A DNA stretch of 42,097 nucleotides from a virus. The notes under the pieces were generated by a model. It was not told where the DNA came from. It did not search any database and saw only the letters and a program-made list of their open reading frames with translations. The DNA is taken from the IMG/VR virus record IMGVR_UViG_3300032177_002703, positions 1 through 42,097 of that record; one strand, given 5' to 3'. This document shows, in pieces, positions 31,248 to 39,250 of the stretch. The position numbers and the translations under genes are program-made. The stretch's first letter is position 1, and each line of letters opens with the position of its first letter.

Positions 31248-32817
31248 AGTGTTTGATATAAATAAGATGCAAGGATGTTTATTTGTACCGGTAATGAATC
31301 AGCTTCCTACTGCTTTACGATCTAAGTGTAAGGAGTATGAGTGGTGGAGAGATGATAATATTTATTTTCAGTATCCTGTTGGGTTGATGGCAGTCAGCTC
31401 TTTGTTTTCTGATCCATTGAAAAGTATTGATCGAGCCAATGAAGTTTATATTGAAAAATCAAAGTTTAGAGAAAATAGAGGAATGCCTGAAAGGGGTAGG
31501 GGTTTTTTGGTAGGAGACAGCGGAGGATTTTTGTTATTTAGAAAAAGATGTATGATACAAGATGTTCAAGCAGTAGATAATACTTTTAAGGCTAAGTTTT
31601 TAGCTCAACTTACAAAATCCGCCTTAGGTATGTCTTATCTTGAGATGCTGAAAAAGTTGACTGAAGATGCGGTGTGGGCAGATCCTGCTAAAATTTTACA
31701 TTGGATGGAACAGAATTGTGATATTGGTTTTACTTTGGACTTGCCTCCATTTGGATCAAAGGCTAGGTTGGGGGATTTATTTAAAGAGTCAGCAGATTTT
31801 ACTTACAATAATAATAAAATATATGCTAGGGTTAGAGAAGATCCCGCATTTAAAATTTATAGTGTTTTACATGGTGATACTATTCCTGAATTAGATTATT
31901 GGTGGGATATGATGAAGGAATTTAATTTTGAGGGATATGCTGTATCGTGTTATTCTAGGGCAGATGCACTTAGTCAGGCATATATTTTGATGTACTTGTA
32001 CAATAAAGGAGTCAGAAAGAATGTGCATTTGTTTGGTGTTGGAAATACAGCCGTTATAGTAATGCTGGCTTATGTATCAAATTGGATTGAACATTTGACG
32101 TTTGATAGTTTTTCTATTGGGCAGGGATTATCTAGAAGAGTTTTTAAGATGTTGGGACAAAGAATAGGTTTAAGATTTGGAGATGTATTTCAAGATGAAA
32201 ATGGAGGATTAGAGGGCCTGCCTTGTGATTGTCCTGTATGTAGTGCTTCTACTATTGAAGATTATAATGATTATTATGGTGGATATAGATTGGTTATGCA
32301 TAATTTGTATGATACAATAAGGTGGACACACTTTTGTAATTCATTAAGAAAAGTTCCAGAAAAGTTAAAGTCTGTGGCTAAACAAGCAGTATCATCAAAG
32401 GATGATTTAGATGTTCTGCGATCCATAGAGTTTATTTCATGTTGTATGGAGGAGGGATTTGAAATAGCATGTAACAAATATAGATTGTATTTAATGAGTG
32501 AAGATAAATTGTCAAAGTCGGTTGTATCTACGACTAGTGCAGGGTTTGGTTTTAAATGTATAGAAAAGAAAGAGGAAATATTATCAAGAAAGAAAGTAGA
32601 CTCCTCTACCACAAGAAGATCTAAGGTTAGTAAATCTAATTTTATGGATTCAATTGTAGTGGAAGAGATGGAGATTAAGAGTGTAGAAAGATCTCCAACA
32701 TGTTTTCCGAATTTTGATTCTAATTGTGATGAAGAGTTTTGTGATTGGTTTGAGCGCTGTAAAATTAAATTTGAAGGAGAAAAAGATGGGGAAAAAGAAG
32801 TCCAGAAAGATTGTTGA
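31240..32817 (+). CDS. dpdA: DpdA-like DNA 7-deazaguanine transglycosylase (TGT paralogue)
   Basis: 525 residues with a TIM-barrel TGT core. VGDSGGF gives the base-binding/acid aspartate D93; LDLPPFG (D167), SVLHGD, LFGVGNTA and the nucleophile-like D289 (FDSFSIGQG) follow. The zinc site is C329-x-C331-x2-C334 with H354 (CDCPVC). DpdA proteins exchange guanine in DNA for preQ0-derived bases and so protect phage from restriction. The C-terminal 130 residues are extra, charged, and end with a Cys4 module (PTCFPNF, CDEEFC, WFERC). QueC upstream and FolE downstream support this assignment. Confidence 0.9.
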   Translation: MSKVFDINKMQGCLFVPVMNQLPTALRSKCKEYEWWRDDNIYFQYPVGLMAVSSLFSDPLKSIDRANEVYIEKSKFRENRGMPERGRGFLVGDSGGFLLFRKRCMIQDVQAVDNTFKAKFLAQLTKSALGMSYLEMLKKLTEDAVWADPAKILHWMEQNCDIGFTLDLPPFGSKARLGDLFKESADFTYNNNKIYARVREDPAFKIYSVLHGDTIPELDYWWDMMKEFNFEGYAVSCYSRADALSQAYILMYLYNKGVRKNVHLFGVGNTAVIVMLAYVSNWIEHLTFDSFSIGQGLSRRVFKMLGQRIGLRFGDVFQDENGGLEGLPCDCPVCSASTIEDYNDYYGGYRLVMHNLYDTIRWTHFCNSLRKVPEKLKSVAKQAVSSKDDLDVLRSIEFISCCMEEGFEIACNKYRLYLMSEDKLSKSVVSTTSAGFGFKCIEKKEEILSRKKVDSSTTRRSKVSKSNFMDSIVVEEMEIKSVERSPTCFPNFDSNCDEEFCDWFERCKIKFEGEKDGEKEVQKDC

Positions 32818-33379
32818 AGCAACTACCGAAATTTTAAAGGAACTTGGTGCAAATTTGATGGATGCAAATTTTGTTGGAACCCCTGATCGATATGAAAGGG
32901 CTTATAGGGAATTTGTTTGGTCAGAAGAAAAGAAATGTAAAGAGATAGAAAAAATATTTAAAGCTATTTTTCCAGATACATATGATGGAGTTGTTACTTG
33001 TGGTCCTATTTATGTTACGACATTGTGTCCTCATCATTTATTGCCTGTAAAACTAAGAGCTGTAATAGCATACTTACCTGATGGTAGGGTAATTGGTGCA
33101 AGTAAATTAGTAAGGATAATAGATGTATGTAGTAAAGGAATGATGTTGCAAGAAAAACTGACCAGAGATGTAGCCGATGTGTTGATGAAAAGTTTGAAAC
33201 CGAAAGGAGTGGCAGTAACACTAGACGGCAGTCATGACTGCATGACAACCAGAGGAGTAAAACAAGATAGGTGTATTTTTAGAAATAGAGTGCTTAGAGG
33301 TGCATTTTTAGATGATTCAGCTCTAAGAACTGAGTTTTTATTTGATTCATTATTTACTTTGTTAATGGGGAGGGATTGA
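32786..33379 (+). CDS. folE: GTP cyclohydrolase I
   Basis: 197 residues from ATG 32786 (AAGGAG 6 bases upstream); it overlaps the end of dpdA by 32 bases in another frame. Zinc ligands C81 and H84 in LCPHHLLP and C152 in HDCMTTRGV are conserved, as is VIGASKLVRI. FolE turns GTP into dihydroneopterin triphosphate, the first step to preQ0 and folate. Together with queC and dpdA it marks a deazaguanine modification pathway. The QueD and QueE steps are missing in this window. Confidence 0.95.
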   Translation: MGKKKSRKIVEATTEILKELGANLMDANFVGTPDRYERAYREFVWSEEKKCKEIEKIFKAIFPDTYDGVVTCGPIYVTTLCPHHLLPVKLRAVIAYLPDGRVIGASKLVRIIDVCSKGMMLQEKLTRDVADVLMKSLKPKGVAVTLDGSHDCMTTRGVKQDRCIFRNRVLRGAFLDDSALRTEFLFDSLFTLLMGRD

Positions 33380-33382
33380 GTA

Positions 33383-33889
33383 GTGATTGAAGAAATTATA
33401 AAGCATATAAAACTTACCTCTAAAGACGTAATAATTTTAGTGGGTAATATTGGAGCCGGTAAAACTACAATTGCTAAAGAGTTATGTAAGTTTGGATGTG
33501 TTGCAGCATCAGCAGATGGAATAAGATATGCAATTGGAGCAGGAGATTATAGATTTGATAGAAATTTAGAAAGTAGTGTTTGGGAGGTAGAGTATTTTAT
33601 GTTTAAGGAATTAATTTCTAAAGGTCATACTGTTGTTGTAGATGATGCTTCAAATGTTTCATCATATTTTAGAGAAAAGTATTTGAACATATTATTAGAT
33701 CATCCAATATATAAAAAGATAGCAGTTGTTATGCCAAAGTTGAATTGGGTAGAAGCAGTGAATAGAAGGTTGTCAAATGATCACGGTAATAACAGTTTTG
33801 AGGTTTGGAAAGATGTTTGGGAAAAATTTAATGATGTGTATGTGGAACCAACTAAGGAAGAAGGATTTGATAAAATAATTAAATTATGA
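33383..33889 (+). CDS. P-loop kinase (polynucleotide/small-molecule kinase-like, AAA_33)
   Basis: 168 residues starting with GTG. The P-loop is VGNIGAGKTTI (about residues 20-30), followed by SADGIRYAIGAGDYRFDR, a Walker B-like VVVDDASNV and the lid region RRLSNDHGNN. The pattern resembles the kinase domain of T4 Pnkp, where it phosphorylates 5'-OH ends of nucleic acid; sugar or nucleoside kinases are alternatives. With the RNA ligase at 16828 it could repair cleaved tRNA. The tRNA-Arg gene follows 1 base after its stop. Confidence 0.75.
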   Translation: MIEEIIKHIKLTSKDVIILVGNIGAGKTTIAKELCKFGCVAASADGIRYAIGAGDYRFDRNLESSVWEVEYFMFKELISKGHTVVVDDASNVSSYFREKYLNILLDHPIYKKIAVVMPKLNWVEAVNRRLSNDHGNNSFEVWKDVWEKFNDVYVEPTKEEGFDKIIKL

Positions 33890-33890
33890 T

Positions 33891-33967
33891 GCGCTTGTAG
33901 CTCAGCTGGATAGAGCAATGGACTTCTAATCCATAGGCGGCGGGTTCGAATCCCGCCAAGCGCTCCA
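33891..33967 (+). tRNA. tRNA-Arg (anticodon UCU)
   Basis: Acceptor stem GCGCTTG/CAAGCGC, D-arm CTCAGCTGGATAGAGC, anticodon stem ATGGA/TCCAT with loop CTTCTAA (anticodon TCT, reads AGA), T-arm CGGGTTCGAATCCCG, then CCA encoded at 33965-33967. AGA is the dominant arginine codon in these genes, so the tRNA suits phage translation. The discriminator base is T (33964), unusual for tRNA-Arg. All stems pair fully. Confidence 0.97.
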
Positions 33968-33985
33968 AGAAAGGGATTAAGAATA

Positions 33986-35845
33986 ATGGATTGGTATGAA
34001 AACATAGTTCCAAAAGATAAAAATTTTACTTTAGTTGATACTCCAAAAAAGTTTTCTATGATGACTAGGGCTCTTGATGGTGTTAAATTGGTTGGAGTTG
34101 ATTTAGAGACAACAGGTTTGAATCCAAGAAAAGATATAATTGTTGGTATGTCAATTGCATCTTCATTTCTTGATGCTTTTTATATACCATTATGTAGAAG
34201 TACAGGTGATCCTTATTGGGAGAATGTAACAGTAAATAGATGGATGGATAAGTGGCTAAGAGGTGATAATGTTAAAAAGATAATGCAGAATGGTAAATTT
34301 GATAGAAAGATGTTGAGAAAAAAGGGTTTAGATGTAGAGAATTTTGTTTTTGATACTATGTTGGCGGCTCATTTATTGAATGAAAATGTTTCCAAGAAGT
34401 TAGAGGAATGTGGCGGAAGAGAACTAGATTCAATACACTCAACAGCACATTTTAAGTTGTCGCAAGCAGTACATAATATGGGAATTACACCTCTTGATGG
34501 AGCTAAAGGGATGTTAAGAATTCCTATAAATTTGATGAAGAATTATGCTTGCATGGATGTTACAACAACTTATGAATTGTCTAGTATTTATCAAGTTAGG
34601 ATGGAGGAACAGAATTTAGATAGATTGTTTTATGTGCTTATTATGCCCCTTCAAGAAGTACTAATGGAAATGGAAGAAAGAGGTGTAAGAATTGATGTTG
34701 ATAAACTTAGGCAATTAAGAGAGGGAGAACCTGAGCATGTTAAGTTAGAAGAACAGATACTTGAGCTTGCAGGCTATAAGTTAAATTTGAATTCACCGGA
34801 ACAAATATCTGAGTTATTATATCAAAAATTGAAGCTAACTGCCCAAAAAGAAAAAAATGGAAAGTTGGCAACAGATGATACCTCCCTAGGAAGAATAGTG
34901 GGAGAACATCCTATAGTTGAATTGATAAGGAAATATAGATCATTTTTTAAATTATATACTAGTTATGTTGTAGCTTTATCAGAGCTATTAGAAGGGGATA
35001 GAATTTACACGGACTATTTAGTACATGGTACTAGGACTGGAAGACTAGCATCAGCTAATCCCAATTTGCAAAATATTCCAGCTAGAAGTCAATTTGGAAA
35101 ATTAATAAGGGAATGTTTTGTTCCTGATTTAAATTGTAAATTTGGAGATTATGATTTTAGTCAGATTGAGTTGAGGGTCCTGGCTTATTATTCTAGGGAT
35201 TTAATATTATTGGATGCCTACAAAACTAATAAAGATATACATAGGAAGACGGCATCTGTTGCATTTAAGATTTCTGAAGCATCAGTGAGTGATGATCAGA
35301 GGGTGGCAGGTAAGACTTTGAACTTTGGCGTGGTATATGGAATGACGGAATATGGACTTGTTGATAGTCTAAAGGGACATTGGAAAGAAGGTGTTTCAGA
35401 GTATCTCCAGGCAAGAGAATTTATTAATAGATATTTTGATGAGTATAAAGGTGTTAGTAAGTTAGTCAATAGAGTGTACGCCGATTTAGATAAGACAAAT
35501 GAAGTTGTTAGTATGTTTGGAAGAAAGAGGCGACTTCCAGAGATAAGATCAGCCGAAGGTGGTATGAGAAGGTATTTACAAAGACAGTGTTTTAATGCTT
35601 ATATTCAAGGAACTGCTAGTGATATAACATCATTGGCTTTAATTAGAGTAAACAGGAGATTAAAAGAGGAAGGATTTAAATCAAGACCCGTATTAGATGT
35701 TCATGATGAATTAATTTTTAATGTATTGAATGAAGAGGTAGAAGATGTGGTTCCAATGATAAAGAATGAAATGGAGCAATTAGTAGGAGATATGGATGTA
35801 CCCCTTGTAGTGGATGAAAAACTGACTGAGTGCTGGAAGAAATAA
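33986..35845 (+). CDS. polA: DNA polymerase, family A
   Basis: 619 residues, shorter than bacterial Pol I, with no 5'-nuclease domain. A 3'-5' exonuclease starts at VGVDLETTGL (D39, E41). Polymerase motif A is DYDFSQIELR near 390, motif B is RVAGKTLNFGVVYG near 437 and motif C is DVHDE near 572. It replicates the phage genome with the clamp and DnaX subunit encoded in the same window. The ribosome site is weak (AAAGGGA). The start follows the tRNA gene by 18 bases. Confidence 0.95.
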   Translation: MDWYENIVPKDKNFTLVDTPKKFSMMTRALDGVKLVGVDLETTGLNPRKDIIVGMSIASSFLDAFYIPLCRSTGDPYWENVTVNRWMDKWLRGDNVKKIMQNGKFDRKMLRKKGLDVENFVFDTMLAAHLLNENVSKKLEECGGRELDSIHSTAHFKLSQAVHNMGITPLDGAKGMLRIPINLMKNYACMDVTTTYELSSIYQVRMEEQNLDRLFYVLIMPLQEVLMEMEERGVRIDVDKLRQLREGEPEHVKLEEQILELAGYKLNLNSPEQISELLYQKLKLTAQKEKNGKLATDDTSLGRIVGEHPIVELIRKYRSFFKLYTSYVVALSELLEGDRIYTDYLVHGTRTGRLASANPNLQNIPARSQFGKLIRECFVPDLNCKFGDYDFSQIELRVLAYYSRDLILLDAYKTNKDIHRKTASVAFKISEASVSDDQRVAGKTLNFGVVYGMTEYGLVDSLKGHWKEGVSEYLQAREFINRYFDEYKGVSKLVNRVYADLDKTNEVVSMFGRKRRLPEIRSAEGGMRRYLQRQCFNAYIQGTASDITSLALIRVNRRLKEEGFKSRPVLDVHDELIFNVLNEEVEDVVPMIKNEMEQLVGDMDVPLVVDEKLTECWKK

Positions 35846-35887
35846 ATAAAAAATAGAAGATTGATGAATGGAAAAGAGGAATAAGAA

Positions 35888-36091
35888 ATGGAAGAACTTA
35901 AGGATGAGCTTAATCTTAATATTGTTTGTGGAAAGTGTGGAGAGAGGGCAAAATTAGTAAGAGTTGAACCATCAAGACCAATAACAGATTGGGATAAAAC
36001 CAACAATTTTAATCGGAAAACAGAGTATTTTTGTTGCAAAAAGTTTTGGTTTATTAATTTAAACAATGAAACAATGGGTTTTGAAGGATAG
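35888..36091 (+). CDS. small zinc-binding hypothetical protein
   Basis: 67 residues: CGKCGERAKLVRVEPS at the start and YFCCKKFWF near the end, making a four-cysteine zinc ribbon with CxxC and CC. GAGGAATAAGAA provides the ribosome site. Unknown function; the layout resembles small nucleic-acid-associated ribbons. Confidence 0.6.
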   Translation: MEELKDELNLNIVCGKCGERAKLVRVEPSRPITDWDKTNNFNRKTEYFCCKKFWFINLNNETMGFEG

Positions 36092-36115
36092 TCTCATAAG
36101 AAAGGAGAATATAAA

Positions 36116-36202
36116 ATGCAAAAAGTAAAAGTTCTAGAGTTTAATGCACCTGATTGGATTAGTGTTCAGGATGTGTTAGAAAAAGGTATAATAATATATT
36201 AA
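36116..36202 (+). CDS. tiny hypothetical ORF
   Basis: 28 residues (MQKVKVLEFNAPDWISVQD at the start) with an excellent AAAGGAG site upstream. It is too short to assign. It occupies the gap between the zinc-ribbon gene and the methyltransferase gene. Confidence 0.4.
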   Translation: MQKVKVLEFNAPDWISVQDVLEKGIIIY

Positions 36203-36250
36203 CGTATTATAGATCTAATTGCTCAATGAAAGTCAAAAGGTGTTTATAGT

Positions 36251-37336
36251 ATGAAAAATCTAAAAGAAATATATAATAAATATCCTTACCCAAATTTTAA
36301 AACCCTCTGTGATGGAATTCTGTATGTTCTTTCTTATGTGGAAAATTATAGAGGGGAGGAAGTGAAGAGAATATTAGATGTGGGTTGTGGAACGGGAGAG
36401 TATCTATTGGCAGCAGCAAAGAGATATCCTGAGAAGGAATTTGTAGGAATTGATTTTAGTGAAGAATCAATTAAGATTGCTGAGAAGTTACAAAAGAAGA
36501 ATAAAATTAAAAATGTGGAATTAGTGTGTACAGATTTTGGGGATTTATCAGCAGAATTTTATACTTTTGATTATGTGGTTCTGTCAGGAGTATTAGAATC
36601 CATTGAAGATAGTTGGATATTAGAGAAGGTTAGATCTATAATTAAGTTAATAAGTGGTGTAGTGGGAATTTCATTAAAAGGTAGTTACGGTATAGGTGAA
36701 GATGTTAAGTTATTGAAAAGTATTATTAAGAATGTGAATTATGATTTACAATCGTATGAAAAGAGTGTGGAGCTCATAAGGAAGTATTGGGGTTCTGTGC
36801 ATGATAAACATTGGATTAAAGAACTATTGAATGAAAATTTAATAAAGACTAATTCGCAATTAATAAATTTAGTTGTTGGAGATACATTTTCTGTAGAAGA
36901 TATTTATTATATGTTGGATAGATCAGGGTTTCATTTTATGAGATTTGTAGACGAACATTTGTGGGCACCTAAGTTTTATGGGGTGGAAAGAATTTTAGAT
37001 GAACAAAATTATAATGATAAAGAGAGATATGAAGTTATTGCAAAATTAAGAAGAAATATACATTTGTTAGAATTTTTTGCTTCTCCAAATGTTGTTGCTA
37101 AAAAAGATTATAAGATAGATGTATTAAAGCTATCTCCATTTGGAGTAATTCAAGAGAATGTATTCATATTTTTTGATGGAACAGTGATCAGACTTGACTC
37201 AAGAAGAAGTATGTTGTTAAGATTTTTTGCAGAAGTGCACACCTTGGAAGAATTAAAGTTAGAAGTGAGAGAAATGATGCCAGCAGTATTAGAAGAGTTT
37301 GTTGGAATAATGTTTGAACACGGAGTTTTAATATGA
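36251..37336 (+). CDS. class I SAM-dependent methyltransferase
   Basis: 361 residues. Motif I is ILDVGCGTGEYLLAAAKRYP, followed by FVGIDFSEESIKIAEKL and VCTDFGDLSAEFYTFDYVVL, standard for class I methyltransferases. It opens with IYNKYPYPNF, like a group of protein or small-molecule methylases. The last 80 residues (FIFFDGTVIRLDSRRSMLLR; later FVGIMFEHGVLI) look like a separate winged-helix-like domain. The substrate is unknown; protein-lysine or a small molecule are candidates. It is not a DNA base methylase of the DPPY type. Confidence 0.82.
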   Translation: MKNLKEIYNKYPYPNFKTLCDGILYVLSYVENYRGEEVKRILDVGCGTGEYLLAAAKRYPEKEFVGIDFSEESIKIAEKLQKKNKIKNVELVCTDFGDLSAEFYTFDYVVLSGVLESIEDSWILEKVRSIIKLISGVVGISLKGSYGIGEDVKLLKSIIKNVNYDLQSYEKSVELIRKYWGSVHDKHWIKELLNENLIKTNSQLINLVVGDTFSVEDIYYMLDRSGFHFMRFVDEHLWAPKFYGVERILDEQNYNDKERYEVIAKLRRNIHLLEFFASPNVVAKKDYKIDVLKLSPFGVIQENVFIFFDGTVIRLDSRRSMLLRFFAEVHTLEELKLEVREMMPAVLEEFVGIMFEHGVLI

Positions 37337-37407
37337 AAGTTAAGGATCTTATCAAAGAACTTTTAGAATTTAATCAAGAGTTGTACTTGTGTTGGTTTAT
37401 ATGTTGA
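37333..37407 (+). CDS. tiny ORF, likely truncated MKVKDLI-type protein
   Basis: 24 residues (MKVKDLIKELLEFNQELYL at the start), overlapping the methyltransferase stop by ATGA. Many phages encode a 60-100 residue protein beginning MKVKDLIEELKKFDPN-like; this one ends early at TGA 37405-37407. It may be a decayed version or a true short peptide. Confidence 0.4.
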   Translation: MKVKDLIKELLEFNQELYLCWFIC

Positions 37408-37436
37408 TAGACTTTGTAATGAAGAAAGGAGTAATG

Positions 37437-38663
37437 ATGGGTTTAGCAGGTAAGTATAGACCACAAAAGTTTGAAGAAGTAGTAGGGCAAGATGTCACAG
37501 TAGAGATTATAGAGAAATCTATAAGATCTGGAAATGTTGGAAGTGTTTATATGTTTCATGGTCCGGCAGGGAGTGGCAAAACTACTGTTGCAAGATTGAT
37601 AGCAAAAGCTCTAAATTGTGATAGTGTGGATAAGAGTAAATCATTAATTTGTGATAGATGCATAAATTGTAGGGGTATAAGAGATGGTCAATCTGAATTG
37701 GTATTAGAGGTGGATGGTGCTACAAATAGGGGTATTGCTGAAATTGTGGCGATTCAAGATATAGTTAGAAGGATGCCCCCAAAAGGGAAGCATAAAGTAA
37801 TTATTATAGATGAGGTTCATGGTTTAACATCCCAGGCCTTTGAATCGTTATTGAAAACTTTAGAAGATCCGCCTCCTAATATTCATTTTATTTTATTAAC
37901 TACATTACCATTTAAGGTGCCTGATACGATTAGAAGTAGGGGATTACAATTTTATTTTAAGAGAGTAGCAGATACTATAATTGAAAATGTGTTATCAAAA
38001 TTTAGTTTACCGGATAAAATTAAGAGTTTAATGGTTAGAAAGTCTAAAGGAAATGTTAGAGATGTATACATGATGTTAGAGCAGGTAAGTAGCTGTCCAG
38101 ATTTAAAAGAAAATCAAATTATGGAGTTGTTGGGAGTAATAGGAGAGGTTGATGTATTAAAGTTGGTACAGAACTTAAGTAATTGGAAAAATTATGTTAT
38201 GGAGTTAGGAAAATTGAAAGAGGTATATGGGGTAGAGGTGGTTGCAGATTTAGTAAAATCTATTTTACATGATGTGGTGCTATCTAAAGTGGATGAGAGT
38301 TTGTTTTCTCATAGCGGAATAGGACTTAAGAAGATTAATGAACTAAGTAAAAAGTTTAGTATTGATGGAGTTAAAAAAGCATTATGGGAGTTAATGAACA
38401 TTTTTGAAACTAATACAAATTTAGAGGTGGCTTTGGATTTAGTCCCATTCTTTTTAGAGATAAAAAAGGAAACAATAATGAAAGAAGAATTAAAGGATGA
38501 TATTGTTGGTATCGTTATAGATGATCAAACCTATCATCATCCATTGTTAAAGACTGAGTTAAAGAAGCCAGAAGTGTTAGACCAGCAGGGTGATTTAACA
38601 GATGAGATATGGAAAGAAGTTTTAGAAGGATTGGATGGAGAAATTTTAGAAATTACAAAGTAA
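37437..38663 (+). CDS. dnaX: DNA polymerase III gamma/tau-like clamp-loader subunit
   Basis: About 409 residues from ATG 37437 (AAAGGAG upstream). GLAGKYRPQKFEEVVGQD is the DnaX hallmark start, Walker A is GPAGSGKTT at 42-50, four zinc cysteines include ICDRCINC, Walker B is IIIDEVHGL, and the sensor region is LEDPPPNIHFILLTT. The SRC motif reads SRG. It loads the sliding clamp (a candidate at 25527). No delta or delta-prime subunit is visible, so the host's may be recruited or a homomeric loader used. It lies about 1.6 kb after polA and about 11 kb after the clamp gene. Confidence 0.93.
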   Translation: MGLAGKYRPQKFEEVVGQDVTVEIIEKSIRSGNVGSVYMFHGPAGSGKTTVARLIAKALNCDSVDKSKSLICDRCINCRGIRDGQSELVLEVDGATNRGIAEIVAIQDIVRRMPPKGKHKVIIIDEVHGLTSQAFESLLKTLEDPPPNIHFILLTTLPFKVPDTIRSRGLQFYFKRVADTIIENVLSKFSLPDKIKSLMVRKSKGNVRDVYMMLEQVSSCPDLKENQIMELLGVIGEVDVLKLVQNLSNWKNYVMELGKLKEVYGVEVVADLVKSILHDVVLSKVDESLFSHSGIGLKKINELSKKFSIDGVKKALWELMNIFETNTNLEVALDLVPFFLEIKKETIMKEELKDDIVGIVIDDQTYHHPLLKTELKKPEVLDQQGDLTDEIWKEVLEGLDGEILEITK

Positions 38664-38714
38664 GACAGTTAAAAATGAAATAAGAATGTAAAAAGTAATT
38701 ATATGATAGTATTG

Positions 38715-38720
38715 TATAAT
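38715..38720 (+). promoter_or_regulatory. possible -10 element (TGTATAAT class)
   Basis: ATTGTATAATATTTTAGGAG precedes the gene at 38738, near-identical to the site before 9799. It lacks a clear -35, so if it works it may need a phage activator or the phage sigma factor. The region 38664-38737 is otherwise empty. Confidence 0.35.
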
Positions 38721-38737
38721 ATTTTAGGAGTGCAGTA

Positions 38738-39250
38738 ATGATAAAAAAGTTATTTTCGCGAGTTATAGAAATTTATGAGGAATGGAGGGAGAGTAGTGTG
38801 TTAGTAAGTAGGAATGATTTGGCTGTACAAGTAATTAATGAGTTCAATGTGTTTGAGAGTTATTTGAGGAAGAAAGATTATCTTGAAAAATTTGAAGAAA
38901 TTCCAATACATTTAGGATTTGCTCATGTGTATGATAATAATTTGGAGATGTCTGTAAAATTAAAATATAGAGCCGTAAAAGCAATTCAACAGTTGATAGA
39001 GGAAGGTGAAACGTTTGAAATGTATCAAGGGTTAGTATTCTTAGGAATAAGAAAAGAGTTATTAAAACATTTTGATAAAAAATTTAGTTTAAAGTTTTTC
39101 TCTAAAAGAAGAGGGATGAATCCATTGATTAAAAGGTGTGTTGAGTGTGGTAAGTATAGAGTTGGTGATCAATGGCTTGTAGATAGACCAGTTGGTAAGT
39201 ATGATGAGGTAAGAACTGTTTGTATAGAGTGTATGAAGGGGGTGAAGTAG
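38738..39250 (+). CDS. hypothetical protein with C-terminal zinc ribbon
   Basis: 170 residues. The C-terminal part has CVECGKYRVGDQWL and VCIECMKGVK, a four-cysteine CxxC/CxxC ribbon. The first 120 residues are helical and charged. Family unknown. The start is preceded by TTTTAGGAG. Confidence 0.6.
   Translation: MIKKLFSRVIEIYEEWRESSVLVSRNDLAVQVINEFNVFESYLRKKDYLEKFEEIPIHLGFAHVYDNNLEMSVKLKYRAVKAIQQLIEEGETFEMYQGLVFLGIRKELLKHFDKKFSLKFFSKRRGMNPLIKRCVECGKYRVGDQWLVDRPVGKYDEVRTVCIECMKGVK

Noticed and set aside
31667-31894. Alternative-frame ORF inside dpdA
   Set aside because: It lies fully inside a strongly supported gene with conserved TGT motifs and has no ribosome site of its own.
32274-32822. 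Long reverse-strand ORF over the end of dpdA
   Set aside because: It mirrors codon bias of the + strand gene; low complexity and no conserved motif.
33781-34005. Reverse-strand ORF across the tRNA gene
   Set aside because: It runs over a complete tRNA and the ends of two well supported genes; no ribosome site or family match.
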